Source: Streptomyces sp. YS415
GTDB lineage: Bacteria; Actinomycetota; Actinomycetes; Streptomycetales; Streptomycetaceae
DNA: 64,000 bases
Assembly (NCBI RefSeq): GCF_023544665.1
Contig: NZ_JAMJFL010000019.1
Coordinates: forward strand, 62,001 to 126,000
Reading direction: 5' to 3'
The notes below the pieces were generated by a model, which worked only from the letters and a program-made list of their open reading frames with translations, did no database searches and was not told where the DNA came from. Positions 53,347 to 62,034 of this stretch are shown here, piece by piece. Within the stretch, counting starts at the first letter, position 1; every line of letters starts with the position of its first letter. Position numbers and translations under genes: made by a program.

Positions 53347-54315
53347 ATGTCCGATGCCGTCGAGCCGGTCCAGCCGGTCCTGGAGCCCGCGGCCACCGCT
53401 ATCGCCGAGGCCACCGCGAACCCGCCGTACCTCTTCGAGCTGCCGCCGGCCGAGGGCCGCAAGGCCGTGGACGAGGTGCAGTCCGGCGAGATCGACAAGC
53501 CCGCGGTCGACGAGGAGTGGGTCACCGTCTCCGGTGGGCCGACGGGCAGCGTCCGGGTCCGCCTGGTGAGGCCCGCCGGGGCCGAGGGCACCCTGCCGGT
53601 GATCCTCTACATCCACGGCGCGGGCTGGGTGTTCGGCAACGCCCACACCCACGACCGGCTGGTGCGCGAGCTCGCGGTCGGCGCGGAGGCGGCCGTGGTC
53701 TTCCCGGAGTACGACCTGTCCCCCGAGGCCCGCTACCCGGTGGCCATCGAGCAGAACTACGCGGTGGCGAAGTGGATCGTGGCCGAGGGCGCGTCCCGCG
53801 GCCTGGACGCCTCGCGGCTGGCGGTGGCCGGTGACTCGGTCGGCGGCAACATGACCGCCGCGCTGACGCTGATGGCCAAGGAGCGCGGGGATGTGCCGCT
53901 GGTCCAGCAGGTGCTGTTCTACCCGGTGACCGACGCCGCCTTCGACACCCCGTCGTACCACCAGTTCGCCGAGGGCTACTTCCTGCGCCGCGACGGCATG
54001 CAGTGGTTCTGGGACCAGTACACGACCGACGAGGCCGAGCGCGCCCAGATCACCGCGTCCCCGCTGCGCGCCACCACCGAGCAGCTCACCGGGCTGCCCC
54101 CGGCGCTGGTCATCACGGGCGAGGCCGATGTGCTGCGCGACGAGGGCGAGGCCTACGCCAACAAGCTCCGGCAGGCCGGTGTGGCCGTCACCTCGGTGCG
54201 CTTCCAGGGCATCATCCACGACTTCGTGATGCTGAACGCCCTGCGCGAGACGCATGCCGCCGAGGCCGCGATCAGGCTCGCGGTCGACACACTGCGCTCC
54301 GCCCTGCGCGGCTGA
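53347..54315 (+). CDS. Alpha/beta hydrolase, HSL-like esterase/lipase
   Basis: 322 aa. The oxyanion motif is IHGAGWVFG (HGGG-type with Ala), nucleophile elbow G-D-S-V-G-G, acid Asp in GEADVLRDEG and His in IIHDFVML. These elements define the hormone-sensitive-lipase/GDXG esterase family. No signal peptide, so cytoplasmic. Substrate unknown. A strong hairpin follows. Confidence 0.88.
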   Translation: MSDAVEPVQPVLEPAATAIAEATANPPYLFELPPAEGRKAVDEVQSGEIDKPAVDEEWVTVSGGPTGSVRVRLVRPAGAEGTLPVILYIHGAGWVFGNAHTHDRLVRELAVGAEAAVVFPEYDLSPEARYPVAIEQNYAVAKWIVAEGASRGLDASRLAVAGDSVGGNMTAALTLMAKERGDVPLVQQVLFYPVTDAAFDTPSYHQFAEGYFLRRDGMQWFWDQYTTDEAERAQITASPLRATTEQLTGLPPALVITGEADVLRDEGEAYANKLRQAGVAVTSVRFQGIIHDFVMLNALRETHAAEAAIRLAVDTLRSALRG

Positions 54316-54332
54316 CGGCGCCGACGAACGAA

Positions 54333-54370
54333 CGCGGCGGGCCGGCCCCCTGAAGGGCCCGCCCGCCGCG
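54333..54370. terminator. Hairpin terminator between convergent genes
   Basis: Perfect 10-bp stem (cgcggcgggc at 54333-54342, gcccgccgcg at 54361-54370) between the hydrolase and argG stops. Confidence 0.75.
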
Positions 54371-54387
54371 CTGTCGTGCGCGCACCG

Positions 54388-55830
54388 TCAGTCGGTGCCG
54401 AACTCCATGGCCGCGCTGTCGAGCAGTTCGTCGCTGTCGGGGCCCTTGCCGCCGGAGGCGATGGCCTCGGCGCCGCCCTCGGTCAGCGCGCCGATCAGGC
54501 TCGTCGGCCCGGCGGCGTCGACGGACGCCGAACTAGGCGCGCCGACCATGCCGAGACCGGCGTACAGCTCCAGCTTGGTGCGCGAGTCGGCGATGTCGAG
54601 GTTGCGCATCGTGAGCTGGCCGATCCGGTCCACCGGGCCGAACGCCGCGTCCTCGGTGCGCTCCATGGACAGCTTGTCCGGGTGGTAGCTGAACATCGGG
54701 CCGGTGGTGTCGAGGACCGAGTAGTCCTCGCCGCGCCGCAGCCGCAGGGTCACCTCGCCGGTGACGGCCTGGCCGACCCAGCGCTGGAGCGACTCGCGGA
54801 TCATCAGCGCCTGCGGGTCCAGCCAGCGGCCCTCGTACATCAGCCGGCCGAGGCGACGGCCCTCGTTGTGGTACTGGGCGAGGGTGTCCTCGTTGTGGAT
54901 GGCGTTCACGAGCCGCTCGTAGGCCGCGTGCAGCAGGGCCATGCCGGGCGCCTCGTAGATGCCGCGGCTCTTGGCCTCGATGATCCGGTTCTCGATCTGG
55001 TCCGACATGCCGAGACCGTGCCGGCCGCCGATGGCGTTGGCCTCCATCACGAGGTCGACGGCGGAGGCGAACTCCTTGCCGTTGATCGTGACCGGGCGGC
55101 CCTGCTCGAAGCCGATCGTGACGTCCTCGGTGGCGATCTCCACCGCGGGGTCCCAGAACCGCACGCCCATGATCGGCTGCACGGTCTCCAGGCTGGTGTC
55201 CAGGTGCTCCAGGGTCTTGGCCTCGTGCGTGGCGCCCCAGATGTTGGCGTCCGTGGAGTACGCCTTCTCGGTCGAGTCCCGGTAGGGCAGGTCGTGGGCG
55301 ACCAGCCACTCCGACATCTCCTTGCGGCCGCCCAGCTCGGTCACGAAGTCCGCGTCGAGCCAGGGCTTGTAGATCCGCAGGTGCGGGTTGGCGAGCAGGC
55401 CGTAGCGGTAGAACCGCTCGATGTCGTTGCCCTTGAAGGTCGAGCCGTCGCCCCAGATCTGGACGTCGTCCTCGAGCATCGCCCGGACCAGCAGGGTGCC
55501 GGTGACGGCACGGCCGAGGGGCGTGGTGTTGAAGTACGCCCGTCCGCCCGAGCGGATGTGGAACGCACCGCAGGTCAGTGCGGCCAGGCCCTCCTCGACC
55601 AGCGCCGCGCGGCAGTCGACCAGGCGCGCGATCTCGGCGCCGTAGGTCTTCGCGCGGCCGGGCACCGACGCGATGTCGGGCTCGTCGTACTGGCCGATGT
55701 CGGCGGTGTACGTGCAGGGCACGGCACCCTTGTCGCGCATCCAGGCGACCGCCACGGAGGTGTCGAGGCCCCCGGAGAAGGCGATCCCGACGCGCGAGCC
55801 GACGGGGAGGGAGGTAAGCACTTTGGACAT
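54388..55830 (-). CDS. argG: Argininosuccinate synthase
   Basis: 480 aa from the ATG at 55830. ATP-pyrophosphatase P-loop GIAFSGGLDTSVAVAWM, TADIGQYDEPDI, the aspartate/citrulline region GNDIERFYRYGLL. The length fits the longer argG class rather than the ~400-aa class. Catalyses citrulline + aspartate + ATP to argininosuccinate. It lies apart from any argCJBDRH cluster in this window. Upstream sequence resembles an ARG box, so ArgR control is likely. Confidence 0.95.
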   Translation of the reverse strand: MSKVLTSLPVGSRVGIAFSGGLDTSVAVAWMRDKGAVPCTYTADIGQYDEPDIASVPGRAKTYGAEIARLVDCRAALVEEGLAALTCGAFHIRSGGRAYFNTTPLGRAVTGTLLVRAMLEDDVQIWGDGSTFKGNDIERFYRYGLLANPHLRIYKPWLDADFVTELGGRKEMSEWLVAHDLPYRDSTEKAYSTDANIWGATHEAKTLEHLDTSLETVQPIMGVRFWDPAVEIATEDVTIGFEQGRPVTINGKEFASAVDLVMEANAIGGRHGLGMSDQIENRIIEAKSRGIYEAPGMALLHAAYERLVNAIHNEDTLAQYHNEGRRLGRLMYEGRWLDPQALMIRESLQRWVGQAVTGEVTLRLRRGEDYSVLDTTGPMFSYHPDKLSMERTEDAAFGPVDRIGQLTMRNLDIADSRTKLELYAGLGMVGAPSSASVDAAGPTSLIGALTEGGAEAIASGGKGPDSDELLDSAAMEFGTD

Positions 55831-55838
55831 AGCAGAAG

Positions 55839-55865
55839 TATGCACGAGGACGCATGAACATGCAA
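55839..55865 (-). promoter_or_regulatory. ARG-box-like sites upstream of argG
   Basis: On the minus strand, ttgcatgttcatgc (55852-55865) followed by gtgcata (55839-55845), just before the argG start at 55830. The TGCAT/ATGCA half-site pattern resembles Streptomyces ArgR boxes. Position overlaps the expected ribosome-site and leader region. Confidence 0.45.
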
Positions 55866-55996
55866 CGCGTGGTGCTGCCGGACCGCCGACCCGGCCCTGC
55901 GGTACGGGTGAGCCTGGTGTGAAGGCTTGCTTCACCGTGCCTTCACCCCGTAGACCTTGCCCTCACAGTCGGCCGTGGCTCGGGGGGAGTTGGCTC

Positions 55997-56824
55997 ATGG
56001 AAGGCACGATCGACGGGTTCCGCTACGGTGCGGTGACCCCGGTGGCGTCCTATGTGATGGCCTGCCTGGGCGGGGCCCTGGGACTGCGCTGCATCGTCCG
56101 GTCCCTGATCAACGCGGACTCCTGGAAGCCGGGCTGGCTGGCGCTGGGGGCCACCTCCATCGGCTGCGGCATCTGGACCATGCACTTCATCGCGATGATC
56201 GGTTTCCAGGTCGAGGAGACCCGGATCCGCTACGACGCGGTCCTGACGGTGCTGAGTCTGGTGGTGGCGATCCTGGTGGTCGGCATCGGCGTCTTCCTCG
56301 TGGGCTACCGCGGCGCCGGGGCCGGCTCCCTGCCCCTCGCGGGCGCCGTCACCGGGCTCGGCGTGGCGGCCATGCACTACCTCGGCATGGCGGCGATGCG
56401 GCTCAACGCCGACGTCGGCTACGACGGCTTCACCGTGACCCTGTCGCTCCTGATCGCCATCGCGGCCGCGACCGCCGCGCTGTGGGCGGCGGTGTCGGTG
56501 CGGGGCTTCACGACGAGCCTCGGGGCGAGCCTGGTGATGGGGGTGGCGGTCTCCGGGATGCACTACACCGCGATGGCGGCCGTGGACGTCCATCTGCACG
56601 ATTCCGCCGCGGGGCCCTGGTCGGGCGACTCCCCCACCTCGCTGCTGCTGCCGATGCTGCTGGGGCCGGTGGTGTTCCTGCTGCTGGCGGGCGTGGTGGT
56701 GATGTCCGACCCGCTGCTCGTGCTGGGCAACGGCGAGTGGAACCGGCCGGCCGGGCAGACGGCGAAGGAACCGGCGTCGCCGGACCGGGGCAGCAACAGC
56801 GGTGCGCGCAAAGCCCGTTACTAG
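55997..56824 (+). CDS. MHYT-domain integral membrane sensor
   Basis: 275 aa from the ATG at 55997. Seven helices with three MHYT-type motifs: WTMHFIAMIG, AMHYLGMAAM and GMHYTAMAA. MHYT domains are proposed to sense O2, CO or NO through a bound metal (copper). There is no GGDEF/EAL output domain, so the protein is a stand-alone sensor or metal-binding membrane protein. The C-terminus is Ser/Gly-rich. Confidence 0.88.
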   Translation: MEGTIDGFRYGAVTPVASYVMACLGGALGLRCIVRSLINADSWKPGWLALGATSIGCGIWTMHFIAMIGFQVEETRIRYDAVLTVLSLVVAILVVGIGVFLVGYRGAGAGSLPLAGAVTGLGVAAMHYLGMAAMRLNADVGYDGFTVTLSLLIAIAAATAALWAAVSVRGFTTSLGASLVMGVAVSGMHYTAMAAVDVHLHDSAAGPWSGDSPTSLLLPMLLGPVVFLLLAGVVVMSDPLLVLGNGEWNRPAGQTAKEPASPDRGSNSGARKARY

Positions 56825-56883
56825 GTGGCTGCTTCCACGGAATCCCCCGCCGCCCCTTCCTAGATCGTTGTTACGGTGCACCC

Positions 56884-58386
56884 GTGTCTGACTCTTCACG
56901 CGATACCGCCGAAGGCGCCGGCTGGGGAACCGCGGAACGCGGCGCGTACCAGCGGCTGATGCCCACCGACGTCCGCAAGATCTCCTGGCTGGACCCGAGG
57001 ATGCTGTGGGCGGCCCGCAACGGCGTGCTGGCCTCCTGGTTCGGGGATCCGACGGGCCGGACCCGCGGCCGTTGGGTGGCCCAGCGGGCCGCGGCCGGAG
57101 CGCCGGCCGACAAGGTGATCGGGCGCACGGACCCCGACCGCTTCTCCTTCCTGGTCATCGGGGACACCGGCGAGGGCGACGACCCCCAGTACGCCGTGGT
57201 GCCGGGGATGCTGAAGGCGGGGCAGGACACCAGCTTCGCGGTGCTGGCCAGCGACGTGATCTACCCGGCGGGCAGCGCGGACGACTACGGCGCGAAGTTC
57301 TTCCGCCCCTACCAGGACTACCGGGCGCCGATCTACGCGATACCGGGCAACCACGACTGGTACGAGGACCTCGGCGCCTTCATGCGCGTCTTCTGCGGCG
57401 ACGCCCCGCCGCTCGCGCCCGAGCCGAAGCCGCGTGCGCTGACCAGGGCCTGGCTGCGCTCGCTGCTGTGGCACCGGCCGAGCCGCACGGACGGCCAACG
57501 CCTCGACGAGGCACGCACGTTGCGCTCGGACCCGGCCCAGCAGGCGGTCCAGCCGGGCCCGTACTGGGCCCTCGACGCGGGACCGGTCCGGATCGTGGGC
57601 ATCGACACCGGACTGCTGGGCACCCTCGACGCCGAACAGGGCGCCTGGCTGCGCCAGGTCTCCCGCGACCCCCGCCCGAAGATCCTGATCACCGGCTCAC
57701 CGCTGTACGTCGACGGCGAGTACCACCCCTGCGCGATCGAGGGCGGCGGCACGGTGGACGACATCGTCCGCGACCCGGCGCATCGCTATGTCGCGGCGAT
57801 AGGCGGCGACATCCACAACTACCAGCGCTATCCGGTGCGGGTGGAGGGAAGGACGATCCAGTACGTCGTCTCGGGCGGCGGAGGCGCGTTCATGCACGCC
57901 ACGCACACCATTCCCCGGGTCGACGTGGCGAACGTGACCGAGCAGGACTTCCGCTGCTACCCGCTGCGCGGCGACTCCCTCGCCTTCTACAGCAGGCTCT
58001 ACGGCCGCCGGCTGCGCCTGCGCCGCTTCTTCACGCTGACCGAGGCGGAGGCCGCGGCGGTGGTCGCGGAGCGGCTCGGCATCCCGCTCACCCGCTCCCG
58101 GCAGGGCACACCGCGCATCACGCGGCGCGTCCGCCTGGTGGCCGGACTGCTGGGCGCGGGCCGCCGCCCCGACCGCACCGCCCGCTTCCGGCTCCCTGTG
58201 CGCAAGATCTACACCTCGCTGTTCTCACCGAGCTCGGCGACGTACAGCCCGCCGTTCTTCAAGTGCTTCCTGCGGGTGGACGTCTCGCCGGAGTCGGTCC
58301 GGCTGCGCTGCTACGCGGCGACGGGCAACCGGGCGCAGGAGATCGACCCGCCGGTGGAGGACGAGGTGACGATCCCGCTGGGGTGA
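56884..58386 (+). CDS. Metallophosphoesterase
   Basis: 500 aa. Calcineurin-like motifs in order: VIGDTGEGDD (D-x-G type), ASDVIYPAGS (in place of GD), IPGNHDWYED, ILITGSPLYV and GGDIHNYQRYP. A ~70-residue N-terminal part with conserved Trp/Arg pattern and a ~150-residue basic C-terminal part flank the catalytic domain. The metal site is complete except the second Asp region, which reads ASD. Probably a hydrolase of phosphoesters; substrate unknown. Confidence 0.85.
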   Translation: MSDSSRDTAEGAGWGTAERGAYQRLMPTDVRKISWLDPRMLWAARNGVLASWFGDPTGRTRGRWVAQRAAAGAPADKVIGRTDPDRFSFLVIGDTGEGDDPQYAVVPGMLKAGQDTSFAVLASDVIYPAGSADDYGAKFFRPYQDYRAPIYAIPGNHDWYEDLGAFMRVFCGDAPPLAPEPKPRALTRAWLRSLLWHRPSRTDGQRLDEARTLRSDPAQQAVQPGPYWALDAGPVRIVGIDTGLLGTLDAEQGAWLRQVSRDPRPKILITGSPLYVDGEYHPCAIEGGGTVDDIVRDPAHRYVAAIGGDIHNYQRYPVRVEGRTIQYVVSGGGGAFMHATHTIPRVDVANVTEQDFRCYPLRGDSLAFYSRLYGRRLRLRRFFTLTEAEAAAVVAERLGIPLTRSRQGTPRITRRVRLVAGLLGAGRRPDRTARFRLPVRKIYTSLFSPSSATYSPPFFKCFLRVDVSPESVRLRCYAATGNRAQEIDPPVEDEVTIPLG

Positions 58387-58405
58387 GCCGGAACGCGCGC
58401 GGGCG

Positions 58406-59596
58406 CTACCTCTGCTCGACGTCCTTGACGAACACGACTCCGTCCATGCCCGCCGACTGAGCCGGGTCCAGCGGGGAGTAGCCGAACCAGGGGGAGACGC
58501 GTGCGGTGGTGGACAGGCCGGCCAGCTGGGGGGCGTCCAGGAGACAGGAGTTCTCCGGGAGTGCGTACAGCAGGCCTTCGAGCGTGTCCGGGGGCGGGGT
58601 GCCGACCCCTCGGTGCCGGATCGTGCCGAGGGCCGTGGCCAGGAAGGCGTACGCGTCGCCCAGGTGCGCGTGCATGAGCGCGCCGGCGCTCCACCACTCC
58701 ACGCGCAGGTCTCCCAGGTGCATATGGCTCTTGTGGCGCTGGAGATGGCCGTTGTGGGCGAAGAGCAGGGCCGGGCCCCGGCCGGCGACGGCGAGGAGGT
58801 TGTCGGCCATCATCCGGGCCCGCAGGCCCACCAGGCGCGTCATGCGGGCCGGTGAGGTGTCCGCCATCCAGTGGTGGTAGCGCAGCAGGCCCGTCGCGGT
58901 GCGGCCGTACAGGCGCGCCCGGTCGCAGGCGTCCCGCGAGGTCGCCGCGATCAGGTGGGGGGTCTCGGCGTCGAGCAGCGCCACCAGGTCGTCGGCCAGC
59001 AGCCGCAGCTCCCCGGCCTCGGCCGACCGGCCCACGGACCGGGCCGGGTCCATCATCGCCGCGGGTTCGCTCCAGCGGTCGTCGGTGCCGAGCAGGCGGT
59101 CGAGCGTGTCCGCCGTGCAGGGCAGCAGGTCCGCGTCGACGTGGGCGGCGAGGTAGGCGTGGAGTGCGGTGAGGGCCTGCCGGGGGCTCGCCGCGCCGGT
59201 CATCTCCAGCGGGCCGTCGAAACCGGCGAAGCGGAGGTGCTCGGACGCGGGCAGGCCGGCGTTGTGGGCGCGCATCCAGCTCACGAGGTGGCGGTTGGCC
59301 GCGGACGCGCCGAAGCCGTGGCTGAATCCGCGCTCCATGACGTCGTCCAGGGTGCCGGTGCCGGAGGTGACGTAGTCGTCGACGACGAGGCCCCTCAGAC
59401 AGTCGCTCTCGATCGCGATCGTCCGGTAGCCCTCCTGCTCGACGAGTTGCCGGAACAGCTCGTTGCGCAGGTCGAGCAGGGCGTCCTCGCCGTGGGTGGG
59501 CTCGCCCAGGGCGAGCAGTCGGGGGCGGTTGGGGAGCAGCTTCATGACGGCGGCAGCCTCGACGGCATGCGCGGCGTCCTTGATGTCATTCGCCAT
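58406..59596 (-). CDS. Erythromycin-esterase-family protein
   Basis: 396 aa if started at the ATG 59596; a start at 59656 (416 aa) is possible but would overlap the divergent regulator gene's start codon. Family motifs: LALGEPTHGEDALLDLRNEL, TIAIESDCLRGL, FAHNGHLQRHK. The E/H residues of the EreA-type catalytic centre are present. It may open macrolactones or act on an endogenous compound; sequence does not prove macrolide resistance. Divergent from a TioE-type regulator. Confidence 0.82.
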   Translation of the reverse strand: MANDIKDAAHAVEAAAVMKLLPNRPRLLALGEPTHGEDALLDLRNELFRQLVEQEGYRTIAIESDCLRGLVVDDYVTSGTGTLDDVMERGFSHGFGASAANRHLVSWMRAHNAGLPASEHLRFAGFDGPLEMTGAASPRQALTALHAYLAAHVDADLLPCTADTLDRLLGTDDRWSEPAAMMDPARSVGRSAEAGELRLLADDLVALLDAETPHLIAATSRDACDRARLYGRTATGLLRYHHWMADTSPARMTRLVGLRARMMADNLLAVAGRGPALLFAHNGHLQRHKSHMHLGDLRVEWWSAGALMHAHLGDAYAFLATALGTIRHRGVGTPPPDTLEGLLYALPENSCLLDAPQLAGLSTTARVSPWFGYSPLDPAQSAGMDGVVFVKDVEQR

Positions 59597-59600
59597 GCCC

Positions 59601-59616
59601 TCAACGGTATCGTTGA
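59601..59616. promoter_or_regulatory. Palindromic operator between esterase and TioE-type regulator
   Basis: tcaacg-gtat-cgttga: 6-bp perfect arms with 4-nt centre, 4 bp upstream of the esterase ATG at 59596 and 38 bp upstream of the regulator ATG. A cgttga/ggttga direct repeat follows (59611-59628). Binding here would block the esterase ribosome-site region. Confidence 0.5.
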
Positions 59617-59654
59617 AGATTCGGTTGAGACTTTCACGCGACATCGGCAGGGCC

Positions 59655-60368
59655 ATGGGGAAAAAGCTTCAAACCGGGGAACGGCTCAGACCCGTTGACC
59701 TGGCCCGGGGACACGGTCTGTCCACGCAGGCGGTCAGGAACTACGAGGAAGCCGGCATCCTCCCGCCCGCGGCCCGGACACCCCACGGCTACCGCACCTA
59801 CACCCCGGTGCACGCGGCGGCCCTGCGCGCCTTCCTCGCCCTGGTGCCGGGCCACGGCCACCGGACAGCGGCGGAGATCATGCGGGCGGTGAACGAGGGC
59901 GCGGCCGAGGAGGCGTTCCGCCTCATCGACGAGAGCCATGCCCAGCTCCTCGACGACCGCCGGACCCTGCACGCCGTCGAGCGCGCCCTGCGCGACCTGG
60001 AGCCCGCCACGGGCTCGGAGCCCGCCGGCACCTTCATCGGCCCCCTGGCCGGCGAGCTCGGCATCCGCCCGGCCACCCTGCGCACCTGGGAGCGCGCCGG
60101 GCTGGTGCACCCGGGCCGTGACCCCCTGACCGGCTATCGCGTCTACGACGAAGCCGCCGTACGGGACGCCCGGCTCGTTGGGCAACTCCGGCGCGGCGGC
60201 TACCTTCTGGAGCAGATCGCCCCGCTGATCAGCCAGGTCCGGGCGGCCGGCGGTCCGGAACCCCTGGAGGCGGCACTGCGCGACTGGCGCGCCCGGCTGT
60301 CCGCCCGCGCACGGGCGATGCTGACCGGTGCGGCCGAGCTGGAGGCCTACCTCCGCGAGCGCGACTGA
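59655..60368 (+). CDS. TioE-type regulator with two MerR DNA-binding domains
   Basis: 237 aa. Residues about 13-75 form one MerR HTH (VDLARGHGLSTQAVRNYEEAGILPPA ... HGYRTY) and residues about 130-200 a second (LAGELGIRPATLRTWERAGLVHPG ... TGYRVYDEAAVRDARLV). Double-MerR proteins of the TioE family are known from actinobacteria. No Cys-rich metal-sensing site is present, so an organic ligand is more likely. The divergent erythromycin-esterase-like gene is its probable target. Followed by a very strong hairpin. Confidence 0.85.
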   Translation: MGKKLQTGERLRPVDLARGHGLSTQAVRNYEEAGILPPAARTPHGYRTYTPVHAAALRAFLALVPGHGHRTAAEIMRAVNEGAAEEAFRLIDESHAQLLDDRRTLHAVERALRDLEPATGSEPAGTFIGPLAGELGIRPATLRTWERAGLVHPGRDPLTGYRVYDEAAVRDARLVGQLRRGGYLLEQIAPLISQVRAAGGPEPLEAALRDWRARLSARARAMLTGAAELEAYLRERD

Positions 60369-60405
60369 CGCCTCGGCCGTGCGCGGGCGGACACCGGACA
60401 GAACA

Positions 60406-60430
60406 AACCCCAGGCCACTGGCCTGGGGTT
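60406..60430. terminator. Strong hairpin terminator
   Basis: Perfect 11-bp stem (aaccccaggcc at 60406-60416, ggcctggggtt at 60420-60430) with a 3-nt loop between convergent genes. Confidence 0.88.
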
Positions 60431-60460
60431 GGTCGGGTACCGGTACGGCCGCCGTACGGC

Positions 60461-61870
60461 TCAGATCAGTTCGAGCTGCCGTTCCGGCTGCCGCGTCGGC
60501 GCGGTCTTCGCGTCCCACGGTCCGACGGTCCGTACGTACCCGTAGATCACTGAGGCCATCGCCAGCAGGAGCAGCGGTCCGTACACCCACGGATGCCTCG
60601 CCATCTCCATCGGCAGCCAGCGGTACGACAGCAGGAGCGCGGTGAACACCGTCGCGCCGTAGGCGACGAACCGGATTCCCGAGCGGTCCCAGCCCCGGTC
60701 GTAGGTGCGCAGTGCCGCCTCGATGGTGAGCGTGAAGACCACGCCGGCGATGAGGTCGGCGCCGTAGTGGTAGCCGAAGCCCAGGGTCGCGGCAAGCGTG
60801 GCGACGAGCCAGATCGTTCCTGCCCAGCGCAGGACCCGGGGGCCCGTGCGGGAATGGATGAAGATCGCCAGCGCCCATGCGGTGTGCAGACTGGGCATGC
60901 AGTTCCGGGGGGTGATCCCGTCGAACGGCATGTGCTGGGGAGGTTCGATCGCCGGCAGCGTGTGGGGCCAGATGTCGGTGACCGCCCACTGCACGCTGGG
61001 CGTGGATTCCGGCGCCCAGAGGCTGACCGCCGCCCATTGCTCGGTGCCGGTGCCGTAGGCGAAGAGCGGTCCGACCACCGGGTAGATCATGTAGAAGGCC
61101 GGTCCGACGAGGCCGATCACCAGGAAGGTGCGCACCAGGTGGTGGCGGGGAAAGCGCCGGTCCGCCGCCACGCCGCGGAGTTGGTACAGCGCGACGACGA
61201 CCGCGGCGACCGGGAGCTGGCCGTAGACGAAATCGAGGGCATTGAATCCGACGGCGCCACTGGCCTCGACGATCCGGCCCACCAGCCAGGAGGGATTGCC
61301 GAGTGCCTGGTCGGCGGTGGCCACGTACTGGTCGAGCACCGACGGCCGGGTCTGCGAGGTGATGAACAGCCAGGTGTCGCCGGTCTTGCGGCCGGCCATC
61401 AGCAGCAGGGCCAGCCCGACGCCCTTGAGCAGCAGGACGCGTTCCCGGCCGGTGCGGCGGGTGACGGCGATGACCGCGCAGCCCAGAATCACCCACAACG
61501 CGCCGTTTCCGAAGGGATGCCCCTCGGTCACCTTGACGTCGAATATCCAACGGACCAGCAAAAAGGCGAGATCGACGGCGATCGCGGCGCCCACCGCGAT
61601 GAAGCGCTGCCGCCAGGTGAGGACCACCATCATCAACGCCATGGAGGCGTACAGCAGGCCACCCGATTTGGGGGCGAATATCACCTCGCGCACCTGATTG
61701 GTGATCGGTCCCGGCAGGCCGTAGTGGCGCGAGGCGAATTCCAGCGCGATGAGGAACGCGAGCGCCACGACGCCCGCGACGGCCCAGAGTCCCGTCCGTG
61801 GCCGACGCCACACGGGCGGTGTGGCCCCGCCGCCTATTCGCGGGGATATGAGTGCTGGTCTGTTTCTCAA
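60461..61870 (-). CDS. PAP2-superfamily membrane phosphatase/IPC-synthase-like
   Basis: 469 aa with about 10-12 helices. Active-site signature: RNCMPSLHTAWALAIFIHS and GFGYHYGADLIAGVV, i.e. P-S-x-H and H-Y-x-x-D of the PAP2/inositol-phosphorylceramide-synthase (Aur1-like) group. Such enzymes dephosphorylate or transfer phospho-head groups of polyprenyl or glycerolipids at the outer membrane face. The long N-terminal half with six extra helices supports the IPC-synthase-like architecture. Substrate unknown. Confidence 0.85.
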   Translation of the reverse strand: MRNRPALISPRIGGGATPPVWRRPRTGLWAVAGVVALAFLIALEFASRHYGLPGPITNQVREVIFAPKSGGLLYASMALMMVVLTWRQRFIAVGAAIAVDLAFLLVRWIFDVKVTEGHPFGNGALWVILGCAVIAVTRRTGRERVLLLKGVGLALLLMAGRKTGDTWLFITSQTRPSVLDQYVATADQALGNPSWLVGRIVEASGAVGFNALDFVYGQLPVAAVVVALYQLRGVAADRRFPRHHLVRTFLVIGLVGPAFYMIYPVVGPLFAYGTGTEQWAAVSLWAPESTPSVQWAVTDIWPHTLPAIEPPQHMPFDGITPRNCMPSLHTAWALAIFIHSRTGPRVLRWAGTIWLVATLAATLGFGYHYGADLIAGVVFTLTIEAALRTYDRGWDRSGIRFVAYGATVFTALLLSYRWLPMEMARHPWVYGPLLLLAMASVIYGYVRTVGPWDAKTAPTRQPERQLELI

Positions 61871-62034
61871 TTTTCGGCCGATTTGTTAGTTGTTGGGAGC
61901 GGGGCAGGGCTGGTTTCCCCGCCGGGGGAAGACGGAAAGACCATGGTCCGGGTTCCGGCCCGGACGGCTGCGGCGGCCGTGGGCGGCGAAATCCCTGATC
62001 AGGGCCGCCGATCATACAAACAACGGCCCGCCCG

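Noticed and set aside
59597..59656. Esterase start at 59656
   Set aside because: It would share bases with the divergent regulator's ATG and leave no promoter space; the ATG at 59596 is preferred, though not proven.
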